Assembly (NCBI GenBank): GCA_027485915.1
Contig: JAIXQA010000023.1
Coordinates: forward strand, 1 to 64,000
Direction: 5' to 3'
DNA length: 64,000 nt
Source of the DNA: Alphaproteobacteria bacterium
Lineage (GTDB): Bacteria > Pseudomonadota > Alphaproteobacteria > Caulobacterales > Aquidulcibacteraceae
The position numbers and the translations under genes were made by a program. Below, piece by piece: positions 53,598 through 61,504 of this stretch (within the stretch, counting starts at the first letter, position 1; each line of letters starts with the position of its first letter). The notes under the pieces were generated by a model, which made no database searches, was not told where the DNA came from, and saw only the letters and a list, made by a program, of their open reading frames with translations.

Positions 53598-54415
53598 GCT
53601 GTTGGACTTAAATTCTTGTCCGCTATCGGCTGTGTCTTTGATTTCTTTGTACCTTTGCTCGGTGATGCCCAGCGCCACAATGCTGCATCTTGAACCGGCA
53701 GGACCATAAAGAAATGCTCCAATAAAGCTAAGGCGGTCAAGGTGAATAGCAAGACAAAGCCGGTTGCCATCGCAGAGCCTTCAGCGGCGTGGTCCGCACG
53801 CGTCATCAGCCAAGCGCATAAGATAAGCGAGCCGATGACGGAAACCGGCATCAAGGCATTCATCGATCGCTTCGGCAAATAGGATTTGAGATGTTCTAAG
53901 TGGGCGGGAAAAAACTCATCCGTCAGGTTTGGCACGCCCAAGAATATATTAAGCTTCGCACTGATCCTCATCGCGAATAAAATGCCAAATGTCCAAGCCG
54001 CAACTGGATTGGGCTGGCCCCAGGTTAAGCCAATTAGTGCAAGAAGGGTCAGGAAAATGGCGATCTCGTGGTGGATAACAGTTAGTGTAGCGTATTTGAA
54101 GCGCGTCCAGCCTTTTGCATCCGCAGGACAAGCCGCTGGCCGAGGACCCGTAATCTTGCCCATTAAGAAGCTCGCCTCATGCCAACCCCAGATAAAGAGC
54201 GCGCAGCCTGCTCCAAAATAAGCTGCCGAGCTTGTGTCTTTATCGGCAGTCACGATCACACCGCCAATTGCTAAGGCGAGGACCAGAGCGAACAAGCTGA
54301 GCGCGGTGCCGTAGTCCTTGGGCGGCAATCGAACGAGCAAGAGGATGATGCCGGTGCTAAACCACCAAGCAAACACCGTCGAGATAATCGGCACAGCCAA
54401 GGTTGCAAGGTCCAT
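53579..54415 (-). CDS. puhE: Photosynthetic complex assembly protein PuhE
   Basis: A 278-residue integral membrane protein of the PuhE/DUF3623 family, needed for normal reaction-centre and LH1 assembly. About seven hydrophobic helices are seen; signatures are FAWWFSTGIILLLVRLP at the N-terminus, FGAGCALFIWGWHEASFLMG, and KLNIFLGVPNLTDEFFPAHL mid-protein. ATG 54415 is chosen over a GTG four codons upstream. It follows puhC by 43 bases and overlaps idi at its 3' end. Confidence 0.92.
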   Translation of the reverse strand: MDLATLAVPIISTVFAWWFSTGIILLLVRLPPKDYGTALSLFALVLALAIGGVIVTADKDTSSAAYFGAGCALFIWGWHEASFLMGKITGPRPAACPADAKGWTRFKYATLTVIHHEIAIFLTLLALIGLTWGQPNPVAAWTFGILFAMRISAKLNIFLGVPNLTDEFFPAHLEHLKSYLPKRSMNALMPVSVIGSLILCAWLMTRADHAAEGSAMATGFVLLFTLTALALLEHFFMVLPVQDAALWRWASPSKGTKKSKTQPIADKNLSPTAWESSK

Positions 54416-54458
54416 CAGCGGCACCACAGCTTGTTGAAATGGTTGCTGTCCGCGGACA

Positions 54459-54920
54459 TCAGCGGGCTTCAGGTACAGTCAGAAATCGGGCGAAGGCCCC
54501 TTCGTTTGTGGGACCAAAGGCGCGCAAATCAATCTCTTTCCCAGTTGTAGGGTCAGACATTGTCAAGCGCTTGTTGGGATACAAGGAGAGGTTGAAAGGA
54601 ACCTCCGCACCAATCTTTCGCAACTTACGGTCGCGCACAAAGCCGCGCATAACAGCCCGCACGAAGGCGTCTTCGCCAGGTGCGATCACGTCCAGTGTTG
54701 CTCCATTGTCCGCATTGAGCACGATGACGGAGCCATCTGGCTCATCGCGGAAACGCATCTTTAGGACTTGGTTAGGAACGGGAGTCGAAACGACAGCGTT
54801 AACCGGCGGATTGAGATTCTGATACCGTCCGACTGCGGCAGCGATCAGCGATAATGCGATCAAGCTGCCAGCAGCATACAAAGCCCCTTTTGGAAATGGT
54901 TCATGGTCAATCGCGCTCAT
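54459..54920 (-). CDS. puhC: Photosynthetic complex assembly protein PuhC
   Basis: A 153-residue protein with one N-terminal membrane helix (about residues 12-31, YAAGSLIALSLIAAAVG) and a periplasmic domain with the PuhC-type segments LKMRFRDEPDGSVIVLNADNG, FVRAVMRGFVRDRK and FNLSLYPNKRLTMSDPTTGKEIDLRAFGP. PuhC supports reorganisation of reaction centre and LH1 in Rhodobacter. It is separated from puhB by an 82-base gap holding a very strong hairpin. Confidence 0.93.
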   Translation of the reverse strand: MSAIDHEPFPKGALYAAGSLIALSLIAAAVGRYQNLNPPVNAVVSTPVPNQVLKMRFRDEPDGSVIVLNADNGATLDVIAPGEDAFVRAVMRGFVRDRKLRKIGAEVPFNLSLYPNKRLTMSDPTTGKEIDLRAFGPTNEGAFARFLTVPEAR

Positions 54921-54959
54921 GTGGGAATTCCTTCAGTTAGACTTGTTGGCGCTTGAGGC

Positions 54960-54999
54960 TGTATTGGCCCACCCTTTGATTGGTGGGTGGGCCAATACA
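54960..54999 (-). promoter_or_regulatory. puhB-puhC intercistronic hairpin
   Basis: Perfect 15-bp inverted repeat (54960-54974 with 54985-54999), stem TGTATTGGCCCACCC, loop of 10 bases, 3 bases after the puhB stop on the transcribed minus strand. Without a following U-run it should stabilise puhAB mRNA or reduce readthrough into puhC rather than terminate fully. Confidence 0.8.
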
Positions 55000-55002
55000 A
55001 AG

Positions 55003-55671
55003 TTAGGCAAGGGCGTGTTCCGCTCCGACACCAGCACCACCCGTAGATTGGGGCTGTTCATCGACGCGTGGCGCGGTCGCATGGGTTTGTTCATGCGCGA
55101 TGCGAAGGGCCTCGGCTAGCACAGCCGCCGGTTTCGTCGCGTCCCGCAAGCAACGCAAAGAAGGCTGAGGCTGCGCGATAAACCCTGGACGAGCATGCGG
55201 CCACAACAAAACAATGGAAATTTTGTTAGGCTTTACCAATTGCAAGGCCACATCGCCGCTGCCATCTGTCATTTGGTTCACAGCAGCGCCTTCAATGATC
55301 CTGTAAGGGATATTGATTGCTTTGGTCAGAGCTGCACCAAATCGCATCACGACTCGACGATTGGTCAAGGTATAGACCGTGGTCTTGCTATTCAGATAGG
55401 CCAGACCAACTAACAGGCCCAAACCAACGAGGCCAATCGGAGCGACCCATACTGCCGCAAGAAGCGACGTCCCGAGATCTTGACCACGCGATGTGCCGTC
55501 TACAACCCGCCATGCCATTAGCAAGACAAAATAGGCTGCAACCCAATCGACCCGGAAAACGCGCCGTGCCATAAGGGTCCAGTCAGGTTCGCCCTGCCAG
55601 AGGATGTTTTCACCCTGTGGCAGCTCGCTTGGCAGGCCGCGAATTGGCTCAAAGTCGTGCTCGACGCTCAT
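55003..55671 (-). CDS. puhB: Photosynthetic complex assembly protein PuhB
   Basis: A 222-residue protein with the PuhB-type N-terminus FEPIRGLPSELPQGENILWQG, three membrane helices (about 45-65, 75-93) and a PH-like domain (YTLTNRRVVMRFGAALTKAINIPY). PuhB promotes reaction-centre assembly. The ATG overlaps the puhA stop (ATGA, 55668-55671). The C-terminal 35 residues are low complexity. A strong hairpin follows the stop. Confidence 0.93.
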   Translation of the reverse strand: MSVEHDFEPIRGLPSELPQGENILWQGEPDWTLMARRVFRVDWVAAYFVLLMAWRVVDGTSRGQDLGTSLLAAVWVAPIGLVGLGLLVGLAYLNSKTTVYTLTNRRVVMRFGAALTKAINIPYRIIEGAAVNQMTDGSGDVALQLVKPNKISIVLLWPHARPGFIAQPQPSLRCLRDATKPAAVLAEALRIAHEQTHATAPRVDEQPQSTGGAGVGAEHALA

Positions 55672-56450
55672 ATCGCGGGCTCCGACCGTGCGGGTGTAGA
55701 GTAGAGATAGCCGGCACCGAAGTAGCCAACAATCTTTTCTTCTTCAAGCAAGGTCACTTGGTCTGGCTTCGCTAGCGCGGGTGCTCCAGCGACTTGGCTA
55801 CCCAAAACAGCGTCTAAGCGGACACGGCTTAGGTTCTTTTGTACGACGCACATGGTCATGGGGACAAGTACATGTTTCGCTGGGCCGCCGTCGGCGGTCA
55901 CGTCGACTTCCAAATAGCGCACCAGGAATTCAGCGCGATCTACCCAGATATCTTTAATTACGCCACCGGCAGCCCCGTCGAGGCCGACTAGGGGCATGCC
56001 GCGCAAATCTGGGTCCTTTTTGTCGATCGAGTAGTCGGTTGCCAGGCGCAATGGCGCGAGCCTCGTTGTGCCATGATTGGTCATGTCTGGCTTATCGGCC
56101 CGCATTGCATAAGAGCCAGGACCGATACCGGAGGTCAAAGGATTGCCATCGGGCTCAATCGGTGATCCGGACCATGCGGCTGTCCGCTTATACTGGGTTG
56201 CATGGGTGTCGCGCGAATTGTCCGGCTTCACGAGTTTGCTGCCGTCTGGCAAATTATAAGTCTTGGGCAAAGCACGGAAGAACACGCCTGGGGTTGGCTC
56301 TAAGACGCCAGAGACGTCATGCTCAAGCGGGAATCCCTCGCGCCGACCTTCGCGCAAGAGATAAAGGACCAACATGAGGAAAAAACCAAAGAATACATAG
56401 AGAACAATCTCTGTGACATCCACAGTCCCCGCGAAATAATGGTTATACAT
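55668..56450 (-). CDS. puhA: Photosynthetic reaction centre H subunit
   Basis: The 260-residue H subunit that caps the cytoplasmic side of the reaction centre and guides protons to the secondary quinone. One N-terminal membrane helix (DVTEIVLYVFFGFFLMLVLYLL), then the globular part with GFPLEHDVSG, LVGLDGAAGGVIKDIWVDRAEFLVRYLEV and a terminal GAGYLYSTPARSEP. Length and segments are canonical. Starts 18 bases after the lhaA stop and overlaps puhB by 4 bases. Confidence 0.97.
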   Translation of the reverse strand: MYNHYFAGTVDVTEIVLYVFFGFFLMLVLYLLREGRREGFPLEHDVSGVLEPTPGVFFRALPKTYNLPDGSKLVKPDNSRDTHATQYKRTAAWSGSPIEPDGNPLTSGIGPGSYAMRADKPDMTNHGTTRLAPLRLATDYSIDKKDPDLRGMPLVGLDGAAGGVIKDIWVDRAEFLVRYLEVDVTADGGPAKHVLVPMTMCVVQKNLSRVRLDAVLGSQVAGAPALAKPDQVTLLEEEKIVGYFGAGYLYSTPARSEPAI

Positions 56451-56468
56451 GTCACTTCTCCATCTTAG

Positions 56469-57935
56469 TTAGAGGGTCGGGAATTCGGCGAGCCCAAAAC
56501 GGCGCTCTCCATTTTTTGCGATTTCCTGTACTTCACGAATTTTCGATGGGCCTGGCGCATGCTTGGCGAGCGGACCGATCGCAACGAGTGCTGCAAACAG
56601 CAGCCCGATTTCCAAATGGTAGACGATGCCATAGCTTGTCACTTGGCCGCTAAAAGCCGGCCCAAAAGCGCCAGAACTCGATATCTGTGCGCCGAGATCG
56701 CGAATGCCCCCGCCCAGCGCAATGCCTAGTCCGGCAGCGGTCGCCTGAACGCCACCCCATGCTCCAAGCGCTAAGCCCGATTGCTGGCCGTCGCGGGCCA
56801 ATGCCATGGCCGCAGTCAGTGTTCCAACCGAAAAGAGTCCGCCACCAAGACCAATGCCCATTACTCCTAAGCAGAATAGAGGTGTCAAAGAGACTGCGCC
56901 GGCCAAAATTACACCGGCGAAAGCAACGATACCGATCAACGCACCGTACCCCGCGAGTCGGTGGGCTTCGCCATCTCGGCTGAGTTGCTGCGCGGCGAAA
57001 GCAAATCCAGTTAAGGTGCCGGCGGCCCAAAGGGCAGTCAATGCAGTTGTCGAGCCCACATTCATCCCGAGAACTTCAGCGCCGTAAGGCTCAAGCAACA
57101 CATCCTGCATCGCAAAGGCCCCGGCCCCGAGCCCAGTTGAAACCAAGAGCCGAAGGGTGCGACCTTGTTGCATGAGCAGCTTCCATTGCTCACCAAAAAC
57201 AGGCCTATGACGATCGGGCGCGGTGAGTTCTGGATTTCGAACTTCCTGTTTCCACACAGCAACCGTGTTCAAGATCATCGAAACTAATGCAGCGCCTTGA
57301 ATGACCTGAATTAATCGAATGGCGTCAAAATCAACCAGCAAGCTACCCAATACTAAAGATGAGATTAGCATCCCAACCAAGAGCATCACATAAAGGAGTG
57401 CGACCACTCGAGGTCGCGCCTCATCGGATGCAAGGTCTGTTGCCAAGGCCAGGCCGGCTGTCTGAGTGGTATGCATCCCTGCCCCCACAAGCAGAAACGC
57501 AAAAGCCGCCGAAATTTGCCCAATGATGACGGGCCCTTGCCCATCGCCCGACAAGATCAATAGGGCAAACGGCATGATGGCTAGGCCACCAAACTGCGCC
57601 AAGGTGCCCATAAACACAAAAGGTGAGCGGCGCCAGCCGAGGTAGGATTTATGTGTATCAGATCTAAAGCCAATCAGAGCACGCAACGGTGCAAAAAGGA
57701 GAGGCAATGACACCATGAGCGCCACTAAAGTCCCACTGACGCCCATCTCGATAATCATCACTCGGTTCAAAGTCCCAGTCAGTAAGACGGCCGCCATACC
57801 AGTGGTGATTTGAAACAGTGACAGACGCAGAATTCGACCAATAGGCAAGTCTTCGCTGGCGGAGTCGGCAAATGGCAGCATGTTAACGATAAGACTGCGC
57901 CAAGCAGCGGCATTCTTCTGGGCTTGAGGCGTCAT
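56469..57935 (-). CDS. lhaA: LH1 assembly protein LhaA (PucC-type MFS)
   Basis: A 488-residue, 12-helix membrane protein of the BCD/PucC family that helps insert LH1 apoproteins or bacteriochlorophyll. Signatures: RILRLSLFQITTGMAAVLLTGTLNRVMI and APLRALIGFRSDTHKSYLGWRRSPFVF. ATG 57935 overlaps the bchF stop as ATGA and is preferred to an upstream codon. In most PGCs bchNBHLM separate bchF from lhaA; here they are directly joined. Confidence 0.94.
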   Translation of the reverse strand: MTPQAQKNAAAWRSLIVNMLPFADSASEDLPIGRILRLSLFQITTGMAAVLLTGTLNRVMIIEMGVSGTLVALMVSLPLLFAPLRALIGFRSDTHKSYLGWRRSPFVFMGTLAQFGGLAIMPFALLILSGDGQGPVIIGQISAAFAFLLVGAGMHTTQTAGLALATDLASDEARPRVVALLYVMLLVGMLISSLVLGSLLVDFDAIRLIQVIQGAALVSMILNTVAVWKQEVRNPELTAPDRHRPVFGEQWKLLMQQGRTLRLLVSTGLGAGAFAMQDVLLEPYGAEVLGMNVGSTTALTALWAAGTLTGFAFAAQQLSRDGEAHRLAGYGALIGIVAFAGVILAGAVSLTPLFCLGVMGIGLGGGLFSVGTLTAAMALARDGQQSGLALGAWGGVQATAAGLGIALGGGIRDLGAQISSSGAFGPAFSGQVTSYGIVYHLEIGLLFAALVAIGPLAKHAPGPSKIREVQEIAKNGERRFGLAEFPTL

Positions 57936-58456
57936 GATTGCTGCCCCGCCCAATGATGGGATACCGAAGCTTTGTCAGGTTTCTGGCCTTCTAAGCGGGC
58001 TATGCGCAACTTCCAAAGAAATTGTGCCGCATTGATCACATAGGTGCCGTAGGCTGCAACAGCGATGTAGATTTGTTGCTGTGGGGTCCACCAGCCTTTC
58101 AAAAGGGCGACCACATACAGCGTTTGAAGTGTTAGGACCAACATGGAGAAAACATCTTCCCAGAAGAAGGCCTCTACAAACAGCCATTCCCCAAAGACGA
58201 CCTTCTCCCAGATCGAGCCGGTGATCATGATGATGTAAAGGAGGAAGGTTTTGGCCAGGATTGAGATTGTTGCGGCTTCGTAGCCGTTACCCGTCGTCAA
58301 ATAATAGGCGACAAGGCCCAAACTAATTAAGAATACCAAAAATTGTAGTGGAGCTAAAACAGCCTGTACCATAGTCCATGGTGTGGCATCACGTCGCGCC
58401 CTTTGTTCGGGTGAATAGAGAGGCTTCTTTGACGATTTAGACCGTTCTGCGGCCAT
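57932..58456 (-). CDS. bchF: 3-vinyl bacteriochlorophyllide hydratase
   Basis: Hydrates the C3 vinyl group to hydroxyethyl, the step before BchC. The 174-residue membrane protein matches BchF: YSPEQRARRDATPWTMVQAVLAPLQFLVFL, KTFLLYIIMITGSIWEKVVFG, EWLFVEAFFWEDVFSMLVLTLQTLYV and AQFLWKLRIARLE. ATG 58456 is chosen because the family is about 160-175 residues and the open frame upstream (to 58753) has no family similarity. A 7 of 8 PpsR site lies 15 bases before the start. It overlaps lhaA by 4 bases. Confidence 0.95.
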   Translation of the reverse strand: MAAERSKSSKKPLYSPEQRARRDATPWTMVQAVLAPLQFLVFLISLGLVAYYLTTGNGYEAATISILAKTFLLYIIMITGSIWEKVVFGEWLFVEAFFWEDVFSMLVLTLQTLYVVALLKGWWTPQQQIYIAVAAYGTYVINAAQFLWKLRIARLEGQKPDKASVSHHWAGQQS

Positions 58457-58470
58457 TGGTGGTGGTGAAT

Positions 58471-58488
58471 TGACAGGTAGATTGGACA
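58471..58488 (-). promoter_or_regulatory. PpsR/CrtJ-type operator at bchF
   Basis: Plus strand TGAC-N10-GACA, 7 of 8 to the PpsR consensus, 15 bases upstream of the bchF start codon; a bound repressor would block transcription start or early elongation of the bchF-lhaA-puh operon. Confidence 0.6.
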
Positions 58489-58708
58489 AAATGCAGTCCA
58501 CTCCCGCTTGGTCTGCACTAAGAAATGCCCCGCATTGCCCCCCTGAACCCCCTACACCATACTCTATCGCAAGCATAGCCTCACCCTCGCAACTGGCATG
58601 CGAAGATGTTGATTTTGAAGGGATATGCAAGGATTGCATCCAAAGATTCCTGTGGCCCGCTGCAGAAAATGCCCGCACCAGCCCGCAGTTTCGCATGCCC
58701 CCTTTGAT

Positions 58709-58726
58709 TGTCAAGTTATTTGGACG
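58709..58726 (-). promoter_or_regulatory. Second PpsR/CrtJ-type operator upstream of bchF
   Basis: TGTC-N10-GACG, 7 of 8, i.e. CGTC-N10-GACA on the minus strand as in the bchC sites. On that strand it ends in a TTGACA -35-like hexamer, but no good -10 follows at 16-18 bases. Confidence 0.5.
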
Positions 58727-58972
58727 CCTAATAAAAATGACACTTTTTGACATTTGGGGACAAAAAAATTAATTTGGCTATGGCTCATATTGAATCTTCG
58801 TGTAAGTTGATGAAACCAGAGGTCAGCGGAAGCCCAATCAAAAAGGCACCTGCACTGGTTTAAGATGACCTGGTGATTGATTTCCTCGTAAGGCGGGAAC
58901 CACCAACAGGGGGCAGCGCGTAGCTGGACGCGCACGAGACGGTGTGACTCCGAAAGTTATCTGGAGAAGCAA

Positions 58973-59857
58973 ATGTCCAATCAAGACACCTTGGAGCACC
59001 TGGATCCCAGAAGCCATGGCCAAGAGGGCCAATCACAAAGTGCATCGCCCCAGCACAATGGTGACAAATCGACTGACGTGAAGATCATGGAGCTGTTGGC
59101 TCAAATGGTAGAAGGGGATATCATCCCTCGTCTCATGTTAGCCCACAAAACCCACCGCGCACAAAACCAAAGCCAAGCCACCGGAAGGGCACTTGGCCAT
59201 ACGGCTGTGATTGATCTCGCCCATGTGCTGCTTACCCATGAGGTGGATGATGTGGAGTTGATACTTCACGCCTATATGAATTCGGGCATGCGTTTGGACG
59301 AAGTTTACGTCGACCTCATGGCACCTGCTGCCCGCCACTTAGGTGACATGTGGGCCAATGATACGGCGACTTTCTCCGATGTCACCATCGGTCTCGGGCG
59401 GATGCAAACGCTTTTAAACCGCTTAAGCGATTCCCATCGTAATGACGAAGTGGTCCGCGATGACCTTGCCTCCGGCCTTTTTGTCACTCCAGCTGGCGAA
59501 ATGCATAGCTTTGGCATCCGCATGGTGGACGAATTATTCAGGCGCGCCGGATGGAGAACCCTGTGTGAGCCAAATTCGCGCATCAATGATGTGTTAGCCA
59601 TGGTAGGCAGCGAAAGCTTCCATATACTCGGAATTGGCGTTTCTTCCGAGGGACAAGTGCCTTTTGTAAAGGAATTGATCCGGCAGGTACGTAAAGTCTC
59701 ACACAATCGCCATATTCTCGTGTTGGTTGGCGGCAGCTACATTGTTGGGCGGCCCGATCTGGCAGCGAGCATTGGGGCTGATTTCTCTGCTAGTGACGGT
59801 AGAGAAGCTATCGCAATCGCCGAAACAGTCATATACGAGCACACCCACAGGCATTAG
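58973..59857 (+). CDS. ppaA: B12-dependent photosynthesis antirepressor PpaA/AerR
   Basis: A 294-residue regulator that binds cobalamin and relieves PpsR/CrtJ repression. Residues about 75-150 form the helical cap (YVDLMAPAARHLGDMWANDTATFSDVTIGLGRMQ); the C-terminal Rossmann part holds the E-x-H-x-x-G variant of the B12 motif, with His178 (PAGEMHSFG) as probable lower ligand, then GIGVSSEGQVPF and LVGGSYIVGRP. GGAG precedes the ATG. It lies 35 bases upstream of ppsR, the classical pair. Confidence 0.93.
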   Translation: MSNQDTLEHLDPRSHGQEGQSQSASPQHNGDKSTDVKIMELLAQMVEGDIIPRLMLAHKTHRAQNQSQATGRALGHTAVIDLAHVLLTHEVDDVELILHAYMNSGMRLDEVYVDLMAPAARHLGDMWANDTATFSDVTIGLGRMQTLLNRLSDSHRNDEVVRDDLASGLFVTPAGEMHSFGIRMVDELFRRAGWRTLCEPNSRINDVLAMVGSESFHILGIGVSSEGQVPFVKELIRQVRKVSHNRHILVLVGGSYIVGRPDLAASIGADFSASDGREAIAIAETVIYEHTHRH

Positions 59858-59892
59858 CCGTCTATGCTAGTTTCAAGGTTTTCAACGCGCAC

Positions 59893-61323
59893 ATGGAACA
59901 TCGCCCTCCCAATCAAAACTTCGGTCCATTGCTGCAGCCCGCTGCACTCGGTGACTTAGAAGCTTCGATTGCGGTGAAGGTACTGGCGGCTGGTGGTGAT
60001 GTAGCCATTGTGCTTGACCGTGATGGCGTCATTTGTGATCTGGCGGTCGGCAATTCAGACCTCCAGTTGGATGATTTTGAAAGCTGGGTTAATAAGCCGT
60101 GGTCAGACACCGTGACCCAGGACAGCCGTCCTAAGGTCGAGGAAATGCTGCGGGATGCCGCCTCCGACAAAGCAATTCGCTGGCGTGAACTGAACCATCC
60201 ATCTCGTCGTGGCGATTCTGTGGCTCTGCGCTATGTTGCCGTCGGCACTGGCGATGATGGTCGGATTATAGCCATAGGCCGCGATCATCGTGCTGCCTCT
60301 GTGTTGCAGCAGCGTTTGCTACAAGCTCAGCAATCCATGGAGCGCGATTATGCGCGTATGCGCACGTCTGAATCGCGTTATCGGATGCTGTTCCAATCAA
60401 CGAGCGAAGCTGTGTTGATTATTGACGGATCGACACGTCGCGTTGCAGAAGCCAATCCGGCAGCGGACAGGCTAATCGGTGGCGATGGATCCCTCGTTGG
60501 CAAGCCGTTTTCACGTCTTTTTGCTGTGCAGAGCCAAGAAGATGCGGCCTCTCTTCTTTCGGTTGCGCAAGCATCCACAAGCCGTGCTGCGCCGCAGACC
60601 AATCTGACCTCCAATGGACGGCAACTGAATGTAACGGCTTCCCTGTTCCGGCAGGACAGAAGCATGCATTTTCTAGTTCGAGTTGTTCCAATTGAGCGGT
60701 CAGAGCCTATTATCGTTGATAGCAGTCATCGGATGCTGGCCGCTATCAATCTTCTTCCCGACGGGCTTGTCGTCACCGACCGAGATTTGAACATTCTTAC
60801 GGAGAATTCGGCGTTTTTGGATCTCGTCCATTTACCGACGCCTGAGCAAGCAAATGGAGAGTCCCTGACCCGCTTTTTGGGTCGGCCCGGCGTCGACCGA
60901 AACATCTTGCTTGAGAACCTCGTGAAATACGGTGTCGTTAGGAATTTCCCAACAGTCTTGCAAACCCAGTTTGGTGAGTTGGAGGACGTGGAAGTTTGCG
61001 CCGTTTCCGTGCCCGAGGGTGATGAGGGATTCTATGGCTTCAGCATTCGCCGAGTCAGCCGACGTGAGATGGAGCGCGGACAACAGCCATTGGAATTGGT
61101 TCGCTCGCCTGCAGATATGAGCGAATTGGTGGGGCGGGTGTCTTTAAAAGAGATTGTCCGCGATACAACCGACTTTGTGGAGCGGCTATGTATTGAAGCG
61201 GCCCTCGATTTGACGGGCAATAATCGGGCCTCCGCCGCGGAGATTTTGGGAGTCAGCCGGCAAAGCCTTTATTCCAAGCTCCATCGTTTTGGCATCGGTA
61301 ATTTTGAAGACGATCCTCAGTAG
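59893..61323 (+). CDS. ppsR: Photosynthesis gene repressor PpsR/CrtJ
   Basis: A 476-residue aerobic repressor of bch, crt and antenna genes. Domain order: N-terminal PAS-like domain (about 20-130), coiled linker (135-155), PAS (160-265), PAS (280-385), and a Fis-type helix-turn-helix at the C-terminus (NNRASAAEILGVSRQSLYSKLHRFG, about 443-467). Cysteines are only at 48, 369 and 433; Cys433 sits just before the HTH like the redox Cys424 of Rhodobacter PpsR, but no cysteine exists near the position of its partner Cys251. It should recognise the TGTC-N10-GACA sites described in this window. Confidence 0.94.
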   Translation: MEHRPPNQNFGPLLQPAALGDLEASIAVKVLAAGGDVAIVLDRDGVICDLAVGNSDLQLDDFESWVNKPWSDTVTQDSRPKVEEMLRDAASDKAIRWRELNHPSRRGDSVALRYVAVGTGDDGRIIAIGRDHRAASVLQQRLLQAQQSMERDYARMRTSESRYRMLFQSTSEAVLIIDGSTRRVAEANPAADRLIGGDGSLVGKPFSRLFAVQSQEDAASLLSVAQASTSRAAPQTNLTSNGRQLNVTASLFRQDRSMHFLVRVVPIERSEPIIVDSSHRMLAAINLLPDGLVVTDRDLNILTENSAFLDLVHLPTPEQANGESLTRFLGRPGVDRNILLENLVKYGVVRNFPTVLQTQFGELEDVEVCAVSVPEGDEGFYGFSIRRVSRREMERGQQPLELVRSPADMSELVGRVSLKEIVRDTTDFVERLCIEAALDLTGNNRASAAEILGVSRQSLYSKLHRFGIGNFEDDPQ

Positions 61324-61457
61324 GGTGGGTCCCGTTCGTCAATTGCATCTGCACGTTGCTTGGCAAACCAGCACTTGGGGGCGGGCTTGAGCACGCATTC
61401 CTCGAGATTGGCATTGAAATTAAAGTGATTTTTCTATGAGTTGTCCAATTTCTTGAG

Positions 61458-61498
61458 TGTCGATTTTAATTGACACTTCTAAGTGTCCAACATAGTCT
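61458..61498 (+). promoter_or_regulatory. bchG promoter with perfect PpsR operator
   Basis: Bases 61458-61475 are TGTC-N10-GACA, 8 of 8. Their end forms TTGACA (61470-61475), followed after 17 bases by TAGTCT (61493-61498), a reasonable -10. A second TGTC half-site begins at 61484, exactly 8 bases after the first palindrome, though its other half is lost. Transcription would begin at about 61504-61506, on the bchG start codon. Confidence 0.78.
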
Positions 61499-61504
61499 CG
61501 ATCT

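Larger units (their letters stand above)
58457..58972. other. bchF-ppaA divergent control region
   Basis: About 516 bases with no supported gene; short frames here look like chance. It contains two PpsR-type sites near bchF (58471-58488 and 58709-58726), a candidate promoter toward ppaA (TTGACA at 58747-58752, 17-base spacer, TAATTT at 58770-58775), and three GACA words about 10 bases apart (58739, 58749, 58759). Confidence 0.6.

Noticed and set aside
58457-58753. N-terminal extension of bchF by 99 codons
   Set aside because: The upstream codons show no BchF similarity, overlap control elements, and would make the protein far longer than the family.
58735-58765. Three phased GACA words upstream of ppaA as a PpsR site
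   Set aside because: None has a TGTC partner 10 bases away, so they do not fit the operator; kept only as a note on the region.
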